Shown here one piece after another: positions 35,717-44,706 of a stretch of 64,000 nt of DNA. The stretch is taken from contig NZ_JAFAGT010000040.1 of NCBI RefSeq assembly GCF_019237615.1, forward strand, positions 1 through 64,000, in the 5' to 3' direction. The notes under the pieces are model-generated. The model was not told the origin of the DNA. It saw only the letters and a program-made list of their open reading frames with translations, and made no database searches. Position numbers and translations under genes: made by a program. Position 1 is the first letter of the stretch. Each line of letters starts with the position of its first letter. The stretch comes from Roseateles sp. Lineage in GTDB: Bacteria; Pseudomonadota; Gammaproteobacteria; Burkholderiales; Burkholderiaceae_C.

Positions 35717-36805
35717 ATGAACGACGTGCTGCTCCCCCTGGGCCAGGTCGCCGCCATCGGCGGCGCGGTCGCCCTCGGCCCGCTGATCTGGTGGCGCCAG
35801 CGTTCGCGCGATCACAGCCCCGCCGGCCGGCTGCGCGCGCTGACGCTGCTGACGCTGTTCCTGACCTTCGACCTCATCGTCTTCGGCGCCTTCACGCGCC
35901 TGACCGATTCCGGCCTGGGCTGCCCCGACTGGCCCGGCTGCTACAGCGCGGCCAGCCCGGTCGGCGCCCACCACCACATCGAGGCGGCGCAGACCGCGAT
36001 GCCCACCGGCCCGGTCACGCATGGCAAGGCCTGGATAGAGATGGTCCATCGCTACCTGGCCAGCGGCGTGGGCCTGCTTATCCTCGTCATGACGGTGCTG
36101 GGCTGGCGGCTCAGGCGCGCGGCCGGCGAAGCCGCGCCCTCGGCCTGGCTGCCGACGCTGACCTTCGTCTGGGTCTGCGTGCAGGGCGCCTTCGGTGCGC
36201 TGACCGTCACGATGAAGCTGTTCCCGGCGATCGTCACGCTGCACCTGCTGTTCGGCCTGGGCCTGCTGATGCTGCTGGCCTGGCAGCATGAGGCCTATCG
36301 GCCGCGCCCCATCGCGCTGCGGCCCGGGCTGCGCCTCGCGGTCGCCGCCGTCCTCGTGCTGGTCCTGGTCCAGGTGGCGCTGGGCGGCTGGGTCAGCACC
36401 AACTACGCGGTGCTGGCCTGCGACGAGTTCCCCACCTGCCACGGCGGCCAGTGGTGGCCACACCTGGACTTCGCCCAGGGCTTCCAGCTCTGGCGCGAGC
36501 TGGGCCAGCGTGCCGACGGCAGCTACCTCGGCTTCGAGGCCCTGGCCGCCATCCACATGGCCCACCGCATCGGCGCCTTCGGCGTCTTCGCCGCAGTCAT
36601 CGCGCTGGCCTGGGTGCTGCGCGGGTCGGCGCCGGCCTGGTCGAGGGGGCTGCTCGCCGCCGCCGGCTGGCAGCTGGCATCCGGCCTGTCCAACGTCGTC
36701 CTCGACTGGCCCATAGGCGCCGCCCTGGCCCACACCGCCGGCGCGGCCGTGCTGCTGGGCCTGCTCACCACCTTGCTCGCGCGCCTGCAGCGCGCCCAAT
36801 CCTGA
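35717..36805 (+). CDS. ctaA: heme A synthase (COX15/CtaA)
   Basis: A 362-residue membrane protein with about eight helices. It oxidises the C8 methyl of heme O to give heme A. Conserved pieces: [20 protein letters not shown] with the cysteine pair, [58 protein letters not shown] and [14 protein letters not shown], with the paired heme histidines. It precedes ctaB by two bases. Confidence 0.95.
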   Translation: MNDVLLPLGQVAAIGGAVALGPLIWWRQRSRDHSPAGRLRALTLLTLFLTFDLIVFGAFTRLTDSGLGCPDWPGCYSAASPVGAHHHIEAAQTAMPTGPVTHGKAWIEMVHRYLASGVGLLILVMTVLGWRLRRAAGEAAPSAWLPTLTFVWVCVQGAFGALTVTMKLFPAIVTLHLLFGLGLLMLLAWQHEAYRPRPIALRPGLRLAVAAVLVLVLVQVALGGWVSTNYAVLACDEFPTCHGGQWWPHLDFAQGFQLWRELGQRADGSYLGFEALAAIHMAHRIGAFGVFAAVIALAWVLRGSAPAWSRGLLAAAGWQLASGLSNVVLDWPIGAALAHTAGAAVLLGLLTTLLARLQRAQS

Positions 36806-36807
36806 CC

Positions 36808-37713
36808 ATGGCCTCCACATCCACCGCCAGTGCCATCGTGCACAGCCCGCGCTGGCAGCAGTTCTACCAGCTCACGAAGCCCAAGGTCGTTCAGCTCATC
36901 GTCTTCTGCGCCGCCATCGGCATGGCCCTGGCCGTGCCGGGCCTGCCCGACCTGCAGCAGGCGCTGACCATGCTCGCGGCCATCGCCGGCATCTGGCTGG
37001 TGGCGGGCGCGGCGGCGGCCTTCAACTGCCTCATCGAGGACGGCATCGACGCGCGCATGAAGCGCACCGCCTGGCGGGCCACCGCCAAGGGCGAGCTGAG
37101 CCGCCCGCGGACGCTGGCCTTCTCGGCGCTGCTGTGCGGCATCGGCATGGCCATCCTGGGTGTCTACGTCAACCTGCTGACGATGTGGCTGACCTTTGCC
37201 ACCTTCGTCGGCTATGCCGTCATCTACACCGTCATCCTGAAGCCGATGACGCCGCAGAACATCGTCATCGGCGGCGCCTCCGGCGCCATGCCGCCGGTGC
37301 TGGGCTGGGCCGCGCTGCGCGGCGAGCTGGGCCCCGAGCCCTGGCTGCTGTGCCTCATCATCTTCCTGTGGACGCCGCCGCACTTCTGGGCGCTGGCGCT
37401 GTACCGCGCCGAGGACTATGCCCGCGCCGGCCTGCCCATGCTGCCGGTCACGCATGGCAACGACTACACGCGGCTGCAGATCCTGCTCTACACCTGGGTG
37501 CTGTTCGCGGCCACGTTGCTGCCCTTCCTGACCGGCATGAGCGGCTGGTTCTACCTCGTCAGCGCCGTGGTCCTGGGCCTGGGCTTCTGCGGCTATGCCT
37601 TCCGGCTGTGGCGCGCCTATTCGGAGATGCTGGCGAGGCGGACCTTCTGGTTCTCCATCTGGCATCTGTCGCTGCTCTTCGCGGCCTTGTTGATCGACCA
37701 CTACATCGCATGA
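36808..37713 (+). CDS. ctaB: protoheme IX farnesyltransferase (heme O synthase)
   Basis: A 301-residue UbiA-family prenyltransferase with nine membrane helices. It converts heme B to heme O, the substrate of CtaA. Prenyl-diphosphate motifs are [20 protein letters not shown] and [31 protein letters not shown] and [20 protein letters not shown] are family blocks. The start at 36808 was chosen because the family begins shortly before the LTKPKV segment; upstream in-frame sequence lies inside ctaA. It overlaps the SCO gene by ATGA. Confidence 0.96.
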   Translation: MASTSTASAIVHSPRWQQFYQLTKPKVVQLIVFCAAIGMALAVPGLPDLQQALTMLAAIAGIWLVAGAAAAFNCLIEDGIDARMKRTAWRATAKGELSRPRTLAFSALLCGIGMAILGVYVNLLTMWLTFATFVGYAVIYTVILKPMTPQNIVIGGASGAMPPVLGWAALRGELGPEPWLLCLIIFLWTPPHFWALALYRAEDYARAGLPMLPVTHGNDYTRLQILLYTWVLFAATLLPFLTGMSGWFYLVSAVVLGLGFCGYAFRLWRAYSEMLARRTFWFSIWHLSLLFAALLIDHYIA

Positions 37714-38312
37714 ACACCCGTCGCTTCGCCCTGGCCGCGCTGGCCGCGCTGACCCTGGCCGCCTGCCAGAAGTCCGGCCCCGACAAACCTGCCTTCAAGG
37801 GCATAGACCTGACCGGCGCCGAGTACGCCCGGCAGCTGAACCTGACCGACCAGGACGGCCGGGCCCGCTCGCTGGCCGACTTCAAGGGCAAGGTGCTGGT
37901 GGTCTTCTTCGGCTACACCCAATGCCCCGACGTCTGCCCGACGACCATGGCCGAGGTGGCCGAGGTCAAGCGCTCGCTGGGCGCTGACGGCGACAAGGTG
38001 CAGGGCATCTTCGTGACCATCGACCCCGAGCGCGACACCGGCCAGCTGCTGAAGGCCTACATGGCCAGCTTCGACCCCAGCTTCGTCGCGCTGCGCGGCA
38101 GCGCCGAGCAGACCCAGGCCGCCGCCAAGGAGTTCAAGGTCTTCTACGCCAAGGTGCCGGGCAAGACGCCCGACACCTACACGATGGACCATACGGCCGC
38201 CAGCTTCATCTTCGACACCGAGGGCCGTGTGCGCGTCTATGCCCGCTATGGCTCCGGCGCCCAGCCGCTGGCGGACGACATCAAGCTCCTGCTGGCCGAG
38301 AAGAAGAGCTGA
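37710..38312 (+). CDS. SCO1/SenC copper chaperone lipoprotein
   Basis: A 200-residue lipoprotein. The signal peptide ends in LTLAAC (lipidated Cys19). The thioredoxin-fold domain has the copper site [18 protein letters not shown] and a histidine in [22 protein letters not shown] proteins deliver copper to, or reduce, the CuA site of subunit II. It is the last gene of the cox cluster and overlaps ctaB by four bases. Confidence 0.95.
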   Translation: MNTRRFALAALAALTLAACQKSGPDKPAFKGIDLTGAEYARQLNLTDQDGRARSLADFKGKVLVVFFGYTQCPDVCPTTMAEVAEVKRSLGADGDKVQGIFVTIDPERDTGQLLKAYMASFDPSFVALRGSAEQTQAAAKEFKVFYAKVPGKTPDTYTMDHTAASFIFDTEGRVRVYARYGSGAQPLADDIKLLLAEKKS

Positions 38313-38318
38313 GTCCGC

Positions 38319-39641
38319 ATGGCAAACCGCGACTCTCGCCGTGCGAGGCCATGGGCCGCCTTGGCCACGGCCGTCACCTGCCTGCTGGCTGCAGCCGTCT
38401 TCACGCTGTCCGGCTGCGCCACCTCGGGGCCGGGCGAGGCCCCGTCGCAGCCGCCGGTGTCGGGCAGCGCAGCCGCGCGCCAGCCGGTGACGATCCTGAT
38501 CTCCATCGACGGGTTCCGCGACGACTACTTGCGGCGCGGCGTCAGCCCGACGCTGTCGCGGCTGGCGGCCGCCGGCGTCACGGGCATCATGCATCCGTCC
38601 TTCCCGTCCAAGACGTTCCCCAACCACTGGACGCTGGTGACCGGCCTGCGCCCGGATCGCCATGGCATCGTCGGCAACCGGATGGAGGCGTCCGAGCGCA
38701 AGGAGGTCTTCACCATGGCCACGGACGATCCCTGGTGGTGGGACGCGGCGCCGCCAGTGTGGGTGGATGCGGAAAAGGCCGGCATACGCACCGCCGCGAT
38801 GTTCTGGCCGGGCGCGAACGTCGCGTTCGGCGGGGCGTCGGGACCCACCGGCACGCGCCCCTCGGACTGGGTGCCCTACAACCAGGCCGTGAACGACTCG
38901 CAGCGGGTGAACACGGTGCTGGACTGGCTGCGCCGGCCCGAGGAGATACGTCCCAGCTTCGTGACGCTGTACTTCGACAAGGTCGACGCGGCCGGCCATC
39001 TCCATGGCCCTGACGGCGCGCAAACCACCCAGGCGGTGGCCGAGGTCGACGCGGCGATCGGCACGCTCGTGGCCGGGTTGAAGGCGCTGGGCCAGCCCGC
39101 GAATCTCGTCATCGTGGCGGATCACGGGATGGCCGCGACCAGCAGCGAGCGCACGATTGCGCTGGACACGCTGGTCGATCCCAGTCGCTACCACCTGGTC
39201 GAGACGGGCACCTTTGCCAGCCTCGCGCCGCTGTCCGGTGCTGCCGAGGAAGTGGAGCGGTCCCTGCTCGTGCCGCATGAGCACATGCAGTGCTGGCGCA
39301 AGGCCGACATCCCGGCGCGGTTTCACTACGGATCGAACCCGCGCATTCCGCCCATCCTGTGCCTGGCCGAGCCCGGCTGGCTGATCCTGGCCAGCGCGCC
39401 GCGCCAGCCTGCCAGCGGCGGCAACCATGGCTACGACAACATGGCGCCGGAGATGAATGCCTTGTTCATCGCGCACGGTCCTGCCTTCGCGGCGGGCCGG
39501 GTGCTGCCGGACTTCGAGAACGTGGATATCTACCCGCTGCTGCGCCGGTTGATCGGGTTGCCGGCGGCCGCCGGCGTCGATGGCGATGGCGTGGTGTTCC
39601 GGGGCGTCTTCAGGGGGGGCGCCACTCCGGGGGGCGACTGA
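38319..39641 (+). CDS. ectonucleotide pyrophosphatase/phosphodiesterase family lipoprotein
   Basis: A 440-residue alkaline-phosphatase-superfamily enzyme. It carries a lipoprotein signal (FTLSGC). The first metal aspartate lies in ILISIDGFRDDYL and the nucleophilic threonine in HPSFPSKTFPNHWTLVTGL. DKVDAAGHLHGPD, IVADHGMAA and GGNHGYDNMAPEMNALF supply further zinc ligands. It should hydrolyse phosphodiester or pyrophosphate bonds in the periplasm; natural substrate unknown. It begins six bases after the SCO stop, but its role appears unrelated to the oxidase. Confidence 0.9.
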   Translation: MANRDSRRARPWAALATAVTCLLAAAVFTLSGCATSGPGEAPSQPPVSGSAAARQPVTILISIDGFRDDYLRRGVSPTLSRLAAAGVTGIMHPSFPSKTFPNHWTLVTGLRPDRHGIVGNRMEASERKEVFTMATDDPWWWDAAPPVWVDAEKAGIRTAAMFWPGANVAFGGASGPTGTRPSDWVPYNQAVNDSQRVNTVLDWLRRPEEIRPSFVTLYFDKVDAAGHLHGPDGAQTTQAVAEVDAAIGTLVAGLKALGQPANLVIVADHGMAATSSERTIALDTLVDPSRYHLVETGTFASLAPLSGAAEEVERSLLVPHEHMQCWRKADIPARFHYGSNPRIPPILCLAEPGWLILASAPRQPASGGNHGYDNMAPEMNALFIAHGPAFAAGRVLPDFENVDIYPLLRRLIGLPAAAGVDGDGVVFRGVFRGGATPGGD

Positions 39642-39716
39642 CGGCCGTCGCGCCGACGCCAGCCAGGGGCGAAAAAAAGGCCTGCAAGCAGGCCCGGTTG
39701 TCGGCGGCGCAGCAGC

Positions 39717-40631
<915 letters not shown>

Positions 40632-40680
40632 CGTCTTGAATCCTTCAGAACCGCAGCGTGGAAGTACCGCGGCGAGAAAG

Positions 40681-40710
40681 ATATTAGCACTCCAATCCGG
40701 CGAGTGCTAA
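40681..40710 (-). promoter_or_regulatory. rpoH promoter overlapped by perfect CIRCE (HrcA operator)
   Basis: TTAGCACTC at 40684-40692 and GAGTGCTAA at 40702-40710 are separated by exactly nine bases, matching the CIRCE consensus without mismatch. On the leftward strand the same DNA supplies a -10 TAATAT (40681-40686) and a weak -35 TTAGCA (40705-40710) with an 18-base spacer. The -10 box is about 50 bases before the rpoH ATG. Binding of HrcA here would block the promoter. Confidence 0.92.
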
Positions 40711-40757
40711 GGGTGGCGGTGTCGAGGGTGAAAAGCAGTGTTTCCGGGGATGAAACA

Positions 40758-40773
40758 GTTGGCGCGCGCTAAC
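40758..40773. repeat. GC-rich inverted repeat between cheW and rpoH
   Basis: GTTGGCGCGCGCTAAC is a 16-base near-palindrome with one mismatched pair. It lies upstream of the rpoH promoter in the gap 40632-40885. Apart from this and the rpoH promoter no gene or other signal is seen in the gap. Confidence 0.4.
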
Positions 40774-40885
40774 TTTCTTCATGCCACGCCGCCTGCACCC
40801 GGTCCTGGCTCACGTCTGCCGACCTGCATGTCGCCGGGCCTTGTCGGGCGTCGGACAGGCGGCAGGGGCTGTCTTCGGCCTGGAT

Positions 40886-41386
40886 TCAGTCAACCAGGCC
40901 GAAATCCGGGCTGGCGAGCATCGCCTCGATGTCCAGCAGGATCAGCATGCGCTCGCCGAGCTTGCCCAGGCCGGTGATGAAGCGGGCGTCCAGCGCAGCC
41001 GGCACCTCGGGGCGGGGCTTGATCTTGTCGGCGCCCAGCTCCAGCACGTCGGACACCGAGTCCACGACGATGCCGACCACCCGGCCGGTCAGGTTCAGCA
41101 CGATGACGACGGTGAAGGCGTTGACCTCGCCAGGCTGGCCCAGGCGCAGCCGCAGGTCCAGGATGGGGACGATGATGCCGCGCAGGTTGACGACGCCCTT
41201 GACGAAGGCTGGCGCGTTGGCGACTCGCGTGGGCGGTTCGTAGGAGCGGATCTCCTGCACGCGCAGGATGTCCAGGCCGTATTCCTCCGCACCGATGCGG
41301 AAGGTCAGGAACTGCTGGCCAGCGGCATGCGCCAAGACCTGCACGGCCTGGGCGCCGGGGCTGGGAACGAGGTCGGTGGAGCTCAT
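40886..41386 (-). CDS. cheW: chemotaxis coupling protein CheW
   Basis: A 166-residue CheW-domain protein that links chemoreceptors to CheA. Signature blocks: FLTFRIGAEEYGLDILRVQE, GVVNLRGIIVPILDLRLRLG and VVGIVVDSVSDVLELGADKI. It is not next to cheA or receptor genes, only to a MASE1 hybrid kinase on the same strand 31 bases upstream. The start at 41386 avoids overlap with that gene and keeps the usual short leader. Confidence 0.93.
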   Translation of the reverse strand: MSSTDLVPSPGAQAVQVLAHAAGQQFLTFRIGAEEYGLDILRVQEIRSYEPPTRVANAPAFVKGVVNLRGIIVPILDLRLRLGQPGEVNAFTVVIVLNLTGRVVGIVVDSVSDVLELGADKIKPRPEVPAALDARFITGLGKLGERMLILLDIEAMLASPDFGLVD

Positions 41387-41417
41387 CGGGGACGGTGTCG
41401 GATGGGAAGGCTGGGCC

Positions 41418-44400
41418 TCATTCTGCCCGCGCCGTCCCCCCGCCCGTCGCCAACAGTTCGTCGACCAGGGCCAGCACCTCGCGCACGTCCAGCGGCTTGG
41501 TGAGGTAATGCTCGGCACCGGCCGCGTGCGCCGCGGCGATCTGTTCCGGCTGGGCGTTGGCCGACACGACGACGACCGGCGGCCGTGGCCCGCGCAGCCG
41601 GCCCAGCAGCGCCCGGCCGTCGCCGTCGGGCAGATGCCAGTCCAGCAGCAGCAGGCTCGGTGGCCGCTCGCGCAGGGCGAGCAGGCCGGCCTCGACCGTC
41701 CCTGCCACTTCCAGGTCGATGTCGGGGCGCTGCGCCAGGATGCTGCGCATGACCTCGGCGTTCAGCGGGTTGTCCTCGACGTAGAGCAGGTGCCGCCTGG
41801 GTCCGGCGCCGGGCCGGGCGGGCGTGTCGTGGGCGTCGTGGGCGTCGTGGGCGTCGCCCCCGACCCGGATCGTCGCGGTGCCCGCCGCGGCCAGCCTCAG
41901 TACGAAACAGGCGCCGGGGCCCTGCGCGGGGTCCAGGGCCTCGGCGCGCAGGCTGCCGCCCATCATTTCGGCCAGGCGCCGACTGATGACGAGGCCGATG
42001 CCGGTGCCCGGCAGCCCGCTGTGCTCGCGGCCGAGGCGGTTGAAGGGCTGGAACAGCTTGGCACGCTGCTCGGCCGTCAGGCCCAGGCCGGTGTCGCGCA
42101 CGGCGATCTCGACCCAGCCCGGCTCGGGGCTGCCGGCCGTTATGCCGATGCTGCCGCCGGGGCGGTTGTACTTGACGGCGTTGCTGAGCAGGTTTGTCAG
42201 GATCTGCGTGACCCGCGTCGGATCTCCGACGATGCCCACGTGGCTGGCGTCGATGTGCTGGTTGATGGCCAGGCCCCGCTCCGCCGCCTGGCCCTGCACC
42301 AGCGCCAGCGCTCGGTCCAGCAGCGGCTGCAGGGGGAGCGCCGCCATCTCCATCCTCAGCGAGCCGGCCTCGATGCGTGACAGGTCCAGCGTGTCGTTGA
42401 TCATCTCCAGCAGGTGCCAGCCCGCCTGGGCGATCTGCTGGGCGCGACCGCGCTGGCCCGGCGGCAGCGGCTCGGCGGCGTCCATCTGCATCAACTGGGT
42501 GAAGCCCAGGATGGCGTTCATGGGCGTGCGCAGCTCATGGCTCATGCGCGAAAGGAACTCGTTCTTGGCCTGGTTGGCAGCCTCGGCCGCCTCGCGGGCC
42601 CGGTCCAGCTCCTCGATGCGCAGCTGGTCGGTGATGTCCTCGACGATGCCCACCAGCCGGTGCGGCCGGCCATCCGTGCCGCGCAGCAGGCTGACGAGGG
42701 CGCGCGCATGGGCGATGCGGCCGTCCGGGCGGACATAGCGCTTCTGGCGCCGGTAGAACGGGATCTCGCCGCGCATCAGCCGGCGCGTCAGGCGGATGTC
42801 CTCGCGGCGGTCGTCGGGATGGGTCAGGTCGACGGAACGCTTGGCCGCCAGCGCCTCGGCCGGGTAGCCCACCAGGTTGCAGAACTGCGCATTGACTTCC
42901 TGGAAGCCGCCGTTCAGGTCGGTGAAGGCGATGCCTATGGGCGCCGTCTCGAAGACGCTGCGAAAGCGCTGCTCGCTCTGGTTCAGGGCACGCTCGCCCT
43001 GGGCACGGCCGGCGACCTCGCGCGCGAGCGCCGCGGTGCGCTCCCTCACCAGGGCCTCGACGTGCAGGGTGCGCCCCGACATCAGCAGCAGCAGCGCGCC
43101 CACCATGGCGGTGGCGAGCAGGCCCACCAGCGCGAAGGCCCAGCTGCGACCCGGCGCCGGCAGCGGGCCGGGCAAGTCGTAGACGCGCACCTCCCAGCGC
43201 CGGCCGCCGAACTCCAGCGGCATCTTGACCAGCGGCAGCGCCGAGTCGCCGCCGCGCTGCACGGCCTCGCAGCCCAGGCGGCCGCCCAGCCGCGTGTAGA
43301 GGGCGTCGGGCTCCAGGTCGACCAGGCAGGCCCCCAGGTACTCGGGCCAGTCCGCGGCCAGCCTGGAGAGCAGCAGGTCGGGCCGCAGCGTCGCGAAGAC
43401 GACGCCGTCCAGCGCCGCCTCGTCGCGCCGCGCCTGGTCGCGGTACAGCGGCTGGTAGAGGACCACGCCGACCGCCGCGTCCCGGTCCTGCGACAGCTGG
43501 ATGCCCGCCGAGGCCGTCGGGAGCCCCGCGGCGGCAGCCCGTTCGATGGCGGCGCGCGCGCCCGGGACGGTGCGCACATTGATGCCCAGCGCGCCGGCAT
43601 TGCGCGACAGCGGCTCGATGAGGCGGATGGCCAGCATGTCCTCGTCCGCGGGCGGCGTCAGGTCGCCGGCGCGCCGCCGGTCGCGGGCCCGGTAGCTGCC
43701 GGGGAAGGCATCGGCAGCCGCCGCAGCGTTGAAGCGCTCGACATCGGCGCGCGCGACGCGCAGCGTCAGCCCAAGCGCGATCAGCGGGCTGTCCTGGGTC
43801 AGGAAGCCGCTGGTGGCGCGCGCGAACTCCTCGCGCGTCGGCCGTGGCTTGAGCTTGACCATGCCGTGCAGGCCCTCCAGCGCCAGCAGCGGCTCGCGCA
43901 GGCGGCCGGCCAGCGCCTGGGCCGCGTTGGTCGCCTCGCGCGTGAAGTCGGCGCGGCTGCGCTGGCGGTCCCAATCGACCGTGGCCGCCACGCCCATGCC
44001 GACCAGCAGAGTCGTCAGCAGCATGGGCAGGCCGACGCTGAAGCGGCGCGCGCTCCAGGCAGTGCGGGGCTGTCCGATCAGCGCCAGCGTGATGGGCGTG
44101 GCGATCAGCACGCCCATCAGGTCGCCCGTCCACCAGACCAGCCAGACGTTGCCCATCTGCGCGCGGGCGATGGTGTCGGTCGCCATCAGCACCAGCGTCG
44201 CGCAGCTCGGGCTGACGAGACCCGCGAGCGTGATCGCCGCGAGATAGGCGCCCACTTCGCGCGGCGACGCCAGCAGCAGCGGCCGGCCGCACCAGCGCCG
44301 TATCAGCAACGTGCCGACGGCGCCCTGGGCCGCGGCGCCCAGCGCGATGCCCGCGGCCAGCGGCAGCACCTGGCTGCTGAGGTGGCCCAGCATCGCGGCC

Positions 44401-44624
44401 TGCACGATGAACGAGCCCAGGGCCACGGCCGGCAGGTAGCGCAGGCCCAGCACCAGCAGCACCGCGAGCCCCCAGCCCGCAGCCGGGTAGAGCGGCGCCA
44501 CTTCGTAGGGCGGCAACACCATCAGCAGGCCCAGCCGGCCCAGCAGCAGGTAGATGGCGGTGATGCCGGCGGACAGCGCCAGATAGCGGCCGATGCCGCG
44601 GGCGGACGACAGGGCGCCGGGCAT
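41418..44624 (-). CDS. MASE1-CHASE-PAS hybrid histidine kinase
   Basis: A 1068-residue membrane sensor. Residues about 15-300 hold eight or so hydrophobic segments of a MASE1 domain (YEVAPLYPAAGWGLAVLLVL). A periplasmic CHASE-type domain of about 230 residues follows, then another membrane helix (WAFALVGLLATAMVGALLLL). A PAS domain (FETAPIGIAFTDLNGGFQEV) leads to the kinase: H696 in MSHELRTPMNAILGF, N-box LLSNAVKYNRPGGS and DTGLGLT. An HDA repeat links to a receiver with LLYVEDNPLNAEV, DWHLPDGDGRALL and YLTKPLD. Signal unknown. CheW lies just downstream. Confidence 0.9.
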   Translation of the reverse strand: MPGALSSARGIGRYLALSAGITAIYLLLGRLGLLMVLPPYEVAPLYPAAGWGLAVLLVLGLRYLPAVALGSFIVQAAMLGHLSSQVLPLAAGIALGAAAQGAVGTLLIRRWCGRPLLLASPREVGAYLAAITLAGLVSPSCATLVLMATDTIARAQMGNVWLVWWTGDLMGVLIATPITLALIGQPRTAWSARRFSVGLPMLLTTLLVGMGVAATVDWDRQRSRADFTREATNAAQALAGRLREPLLALEGLHGMVKLKPRPTREEFARATSGFLTQDSPLIALGLTLRVARADVERFNAAAAADAFPGSYRARDRRRAGDLTPPADEDMLAIRLIEPLSRNAGALGINVRTVPGARAAIERAAAAGLPTASAGIQLSQDRDAAVGVVLYQPLYRDQARRDEAALDGVVFATLRPDLLLSRLAADWPEYLGACLVDLEPDALYTRLGGRLGCEAVQRGGDSALPLVKMPLEFGGRRWEVRVYDLPGPLPAPGRSWAFALVGLLATAMVGALLLLMSGRTLHVEALVRERTAALAREVAGRAQGERALNQSEQRFRSVFETAPIGIAFTDLNGGFQEVNAQFCNLVGYPAEALAAKRSVDLTHPDDRREDIRLTRRLMRGEIPFYRRQKRYVRPDGRIAHARALVSLLRGTDGRPHRLVGIVEDITDQLRIEELDRAREAAEAANQAKNEFLSRMSHELRTPMNAILGFTQLMQMDAAEPLPPGQRGRAQQIAQAGWHLLEMINDTLDLSRIEAGSLRMEMAALPLQPLLDRALALVQGQAAERGLAINQHIDASHVGIVGDPTRVTQILTNLLSNAVKYNRPGGSIGITAGSPEPGWVEIAVRDTGLGLTAEQRAKLFQPFNRLGREHSGLPGTGIGLVISRRLAEMMGGSLRAEALDPAQGPGACFVLRLAAAGTATIRVGGDAHDAHDAHDTPARPGAGPRRHLLYVEDNPLNAEVMRSILAQRPDIDLEVAGTVEAGLLALRERPPSLLLLDWHLPDGDGRALLGRLRGPRPPVVVVSANAQPEQIAAAHAAGAEHYLTKPLDVREVLALVDELLATGGGTARAE
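41830..41856 (-). repeat. nine-base tandem repeat encoding His-Asp-Ala
   Basis: Three perfect TGGGCGTCG units (plus strand) encode a DAHDAHDAHD linker between the ATPase and receiver domains of the MASE1 hybrid kinase. Unit gain or loss would keep frame. Confidence 0.85.
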
Positions 44625-44706
44625 GGTCACGGGCGCACCCTTCGGCCGGCGGCATTGCCTGGCCGACAGCGCGGCCAGGCGTGCTTGGCGCGGCCCGGCG
44701 CGGCGC

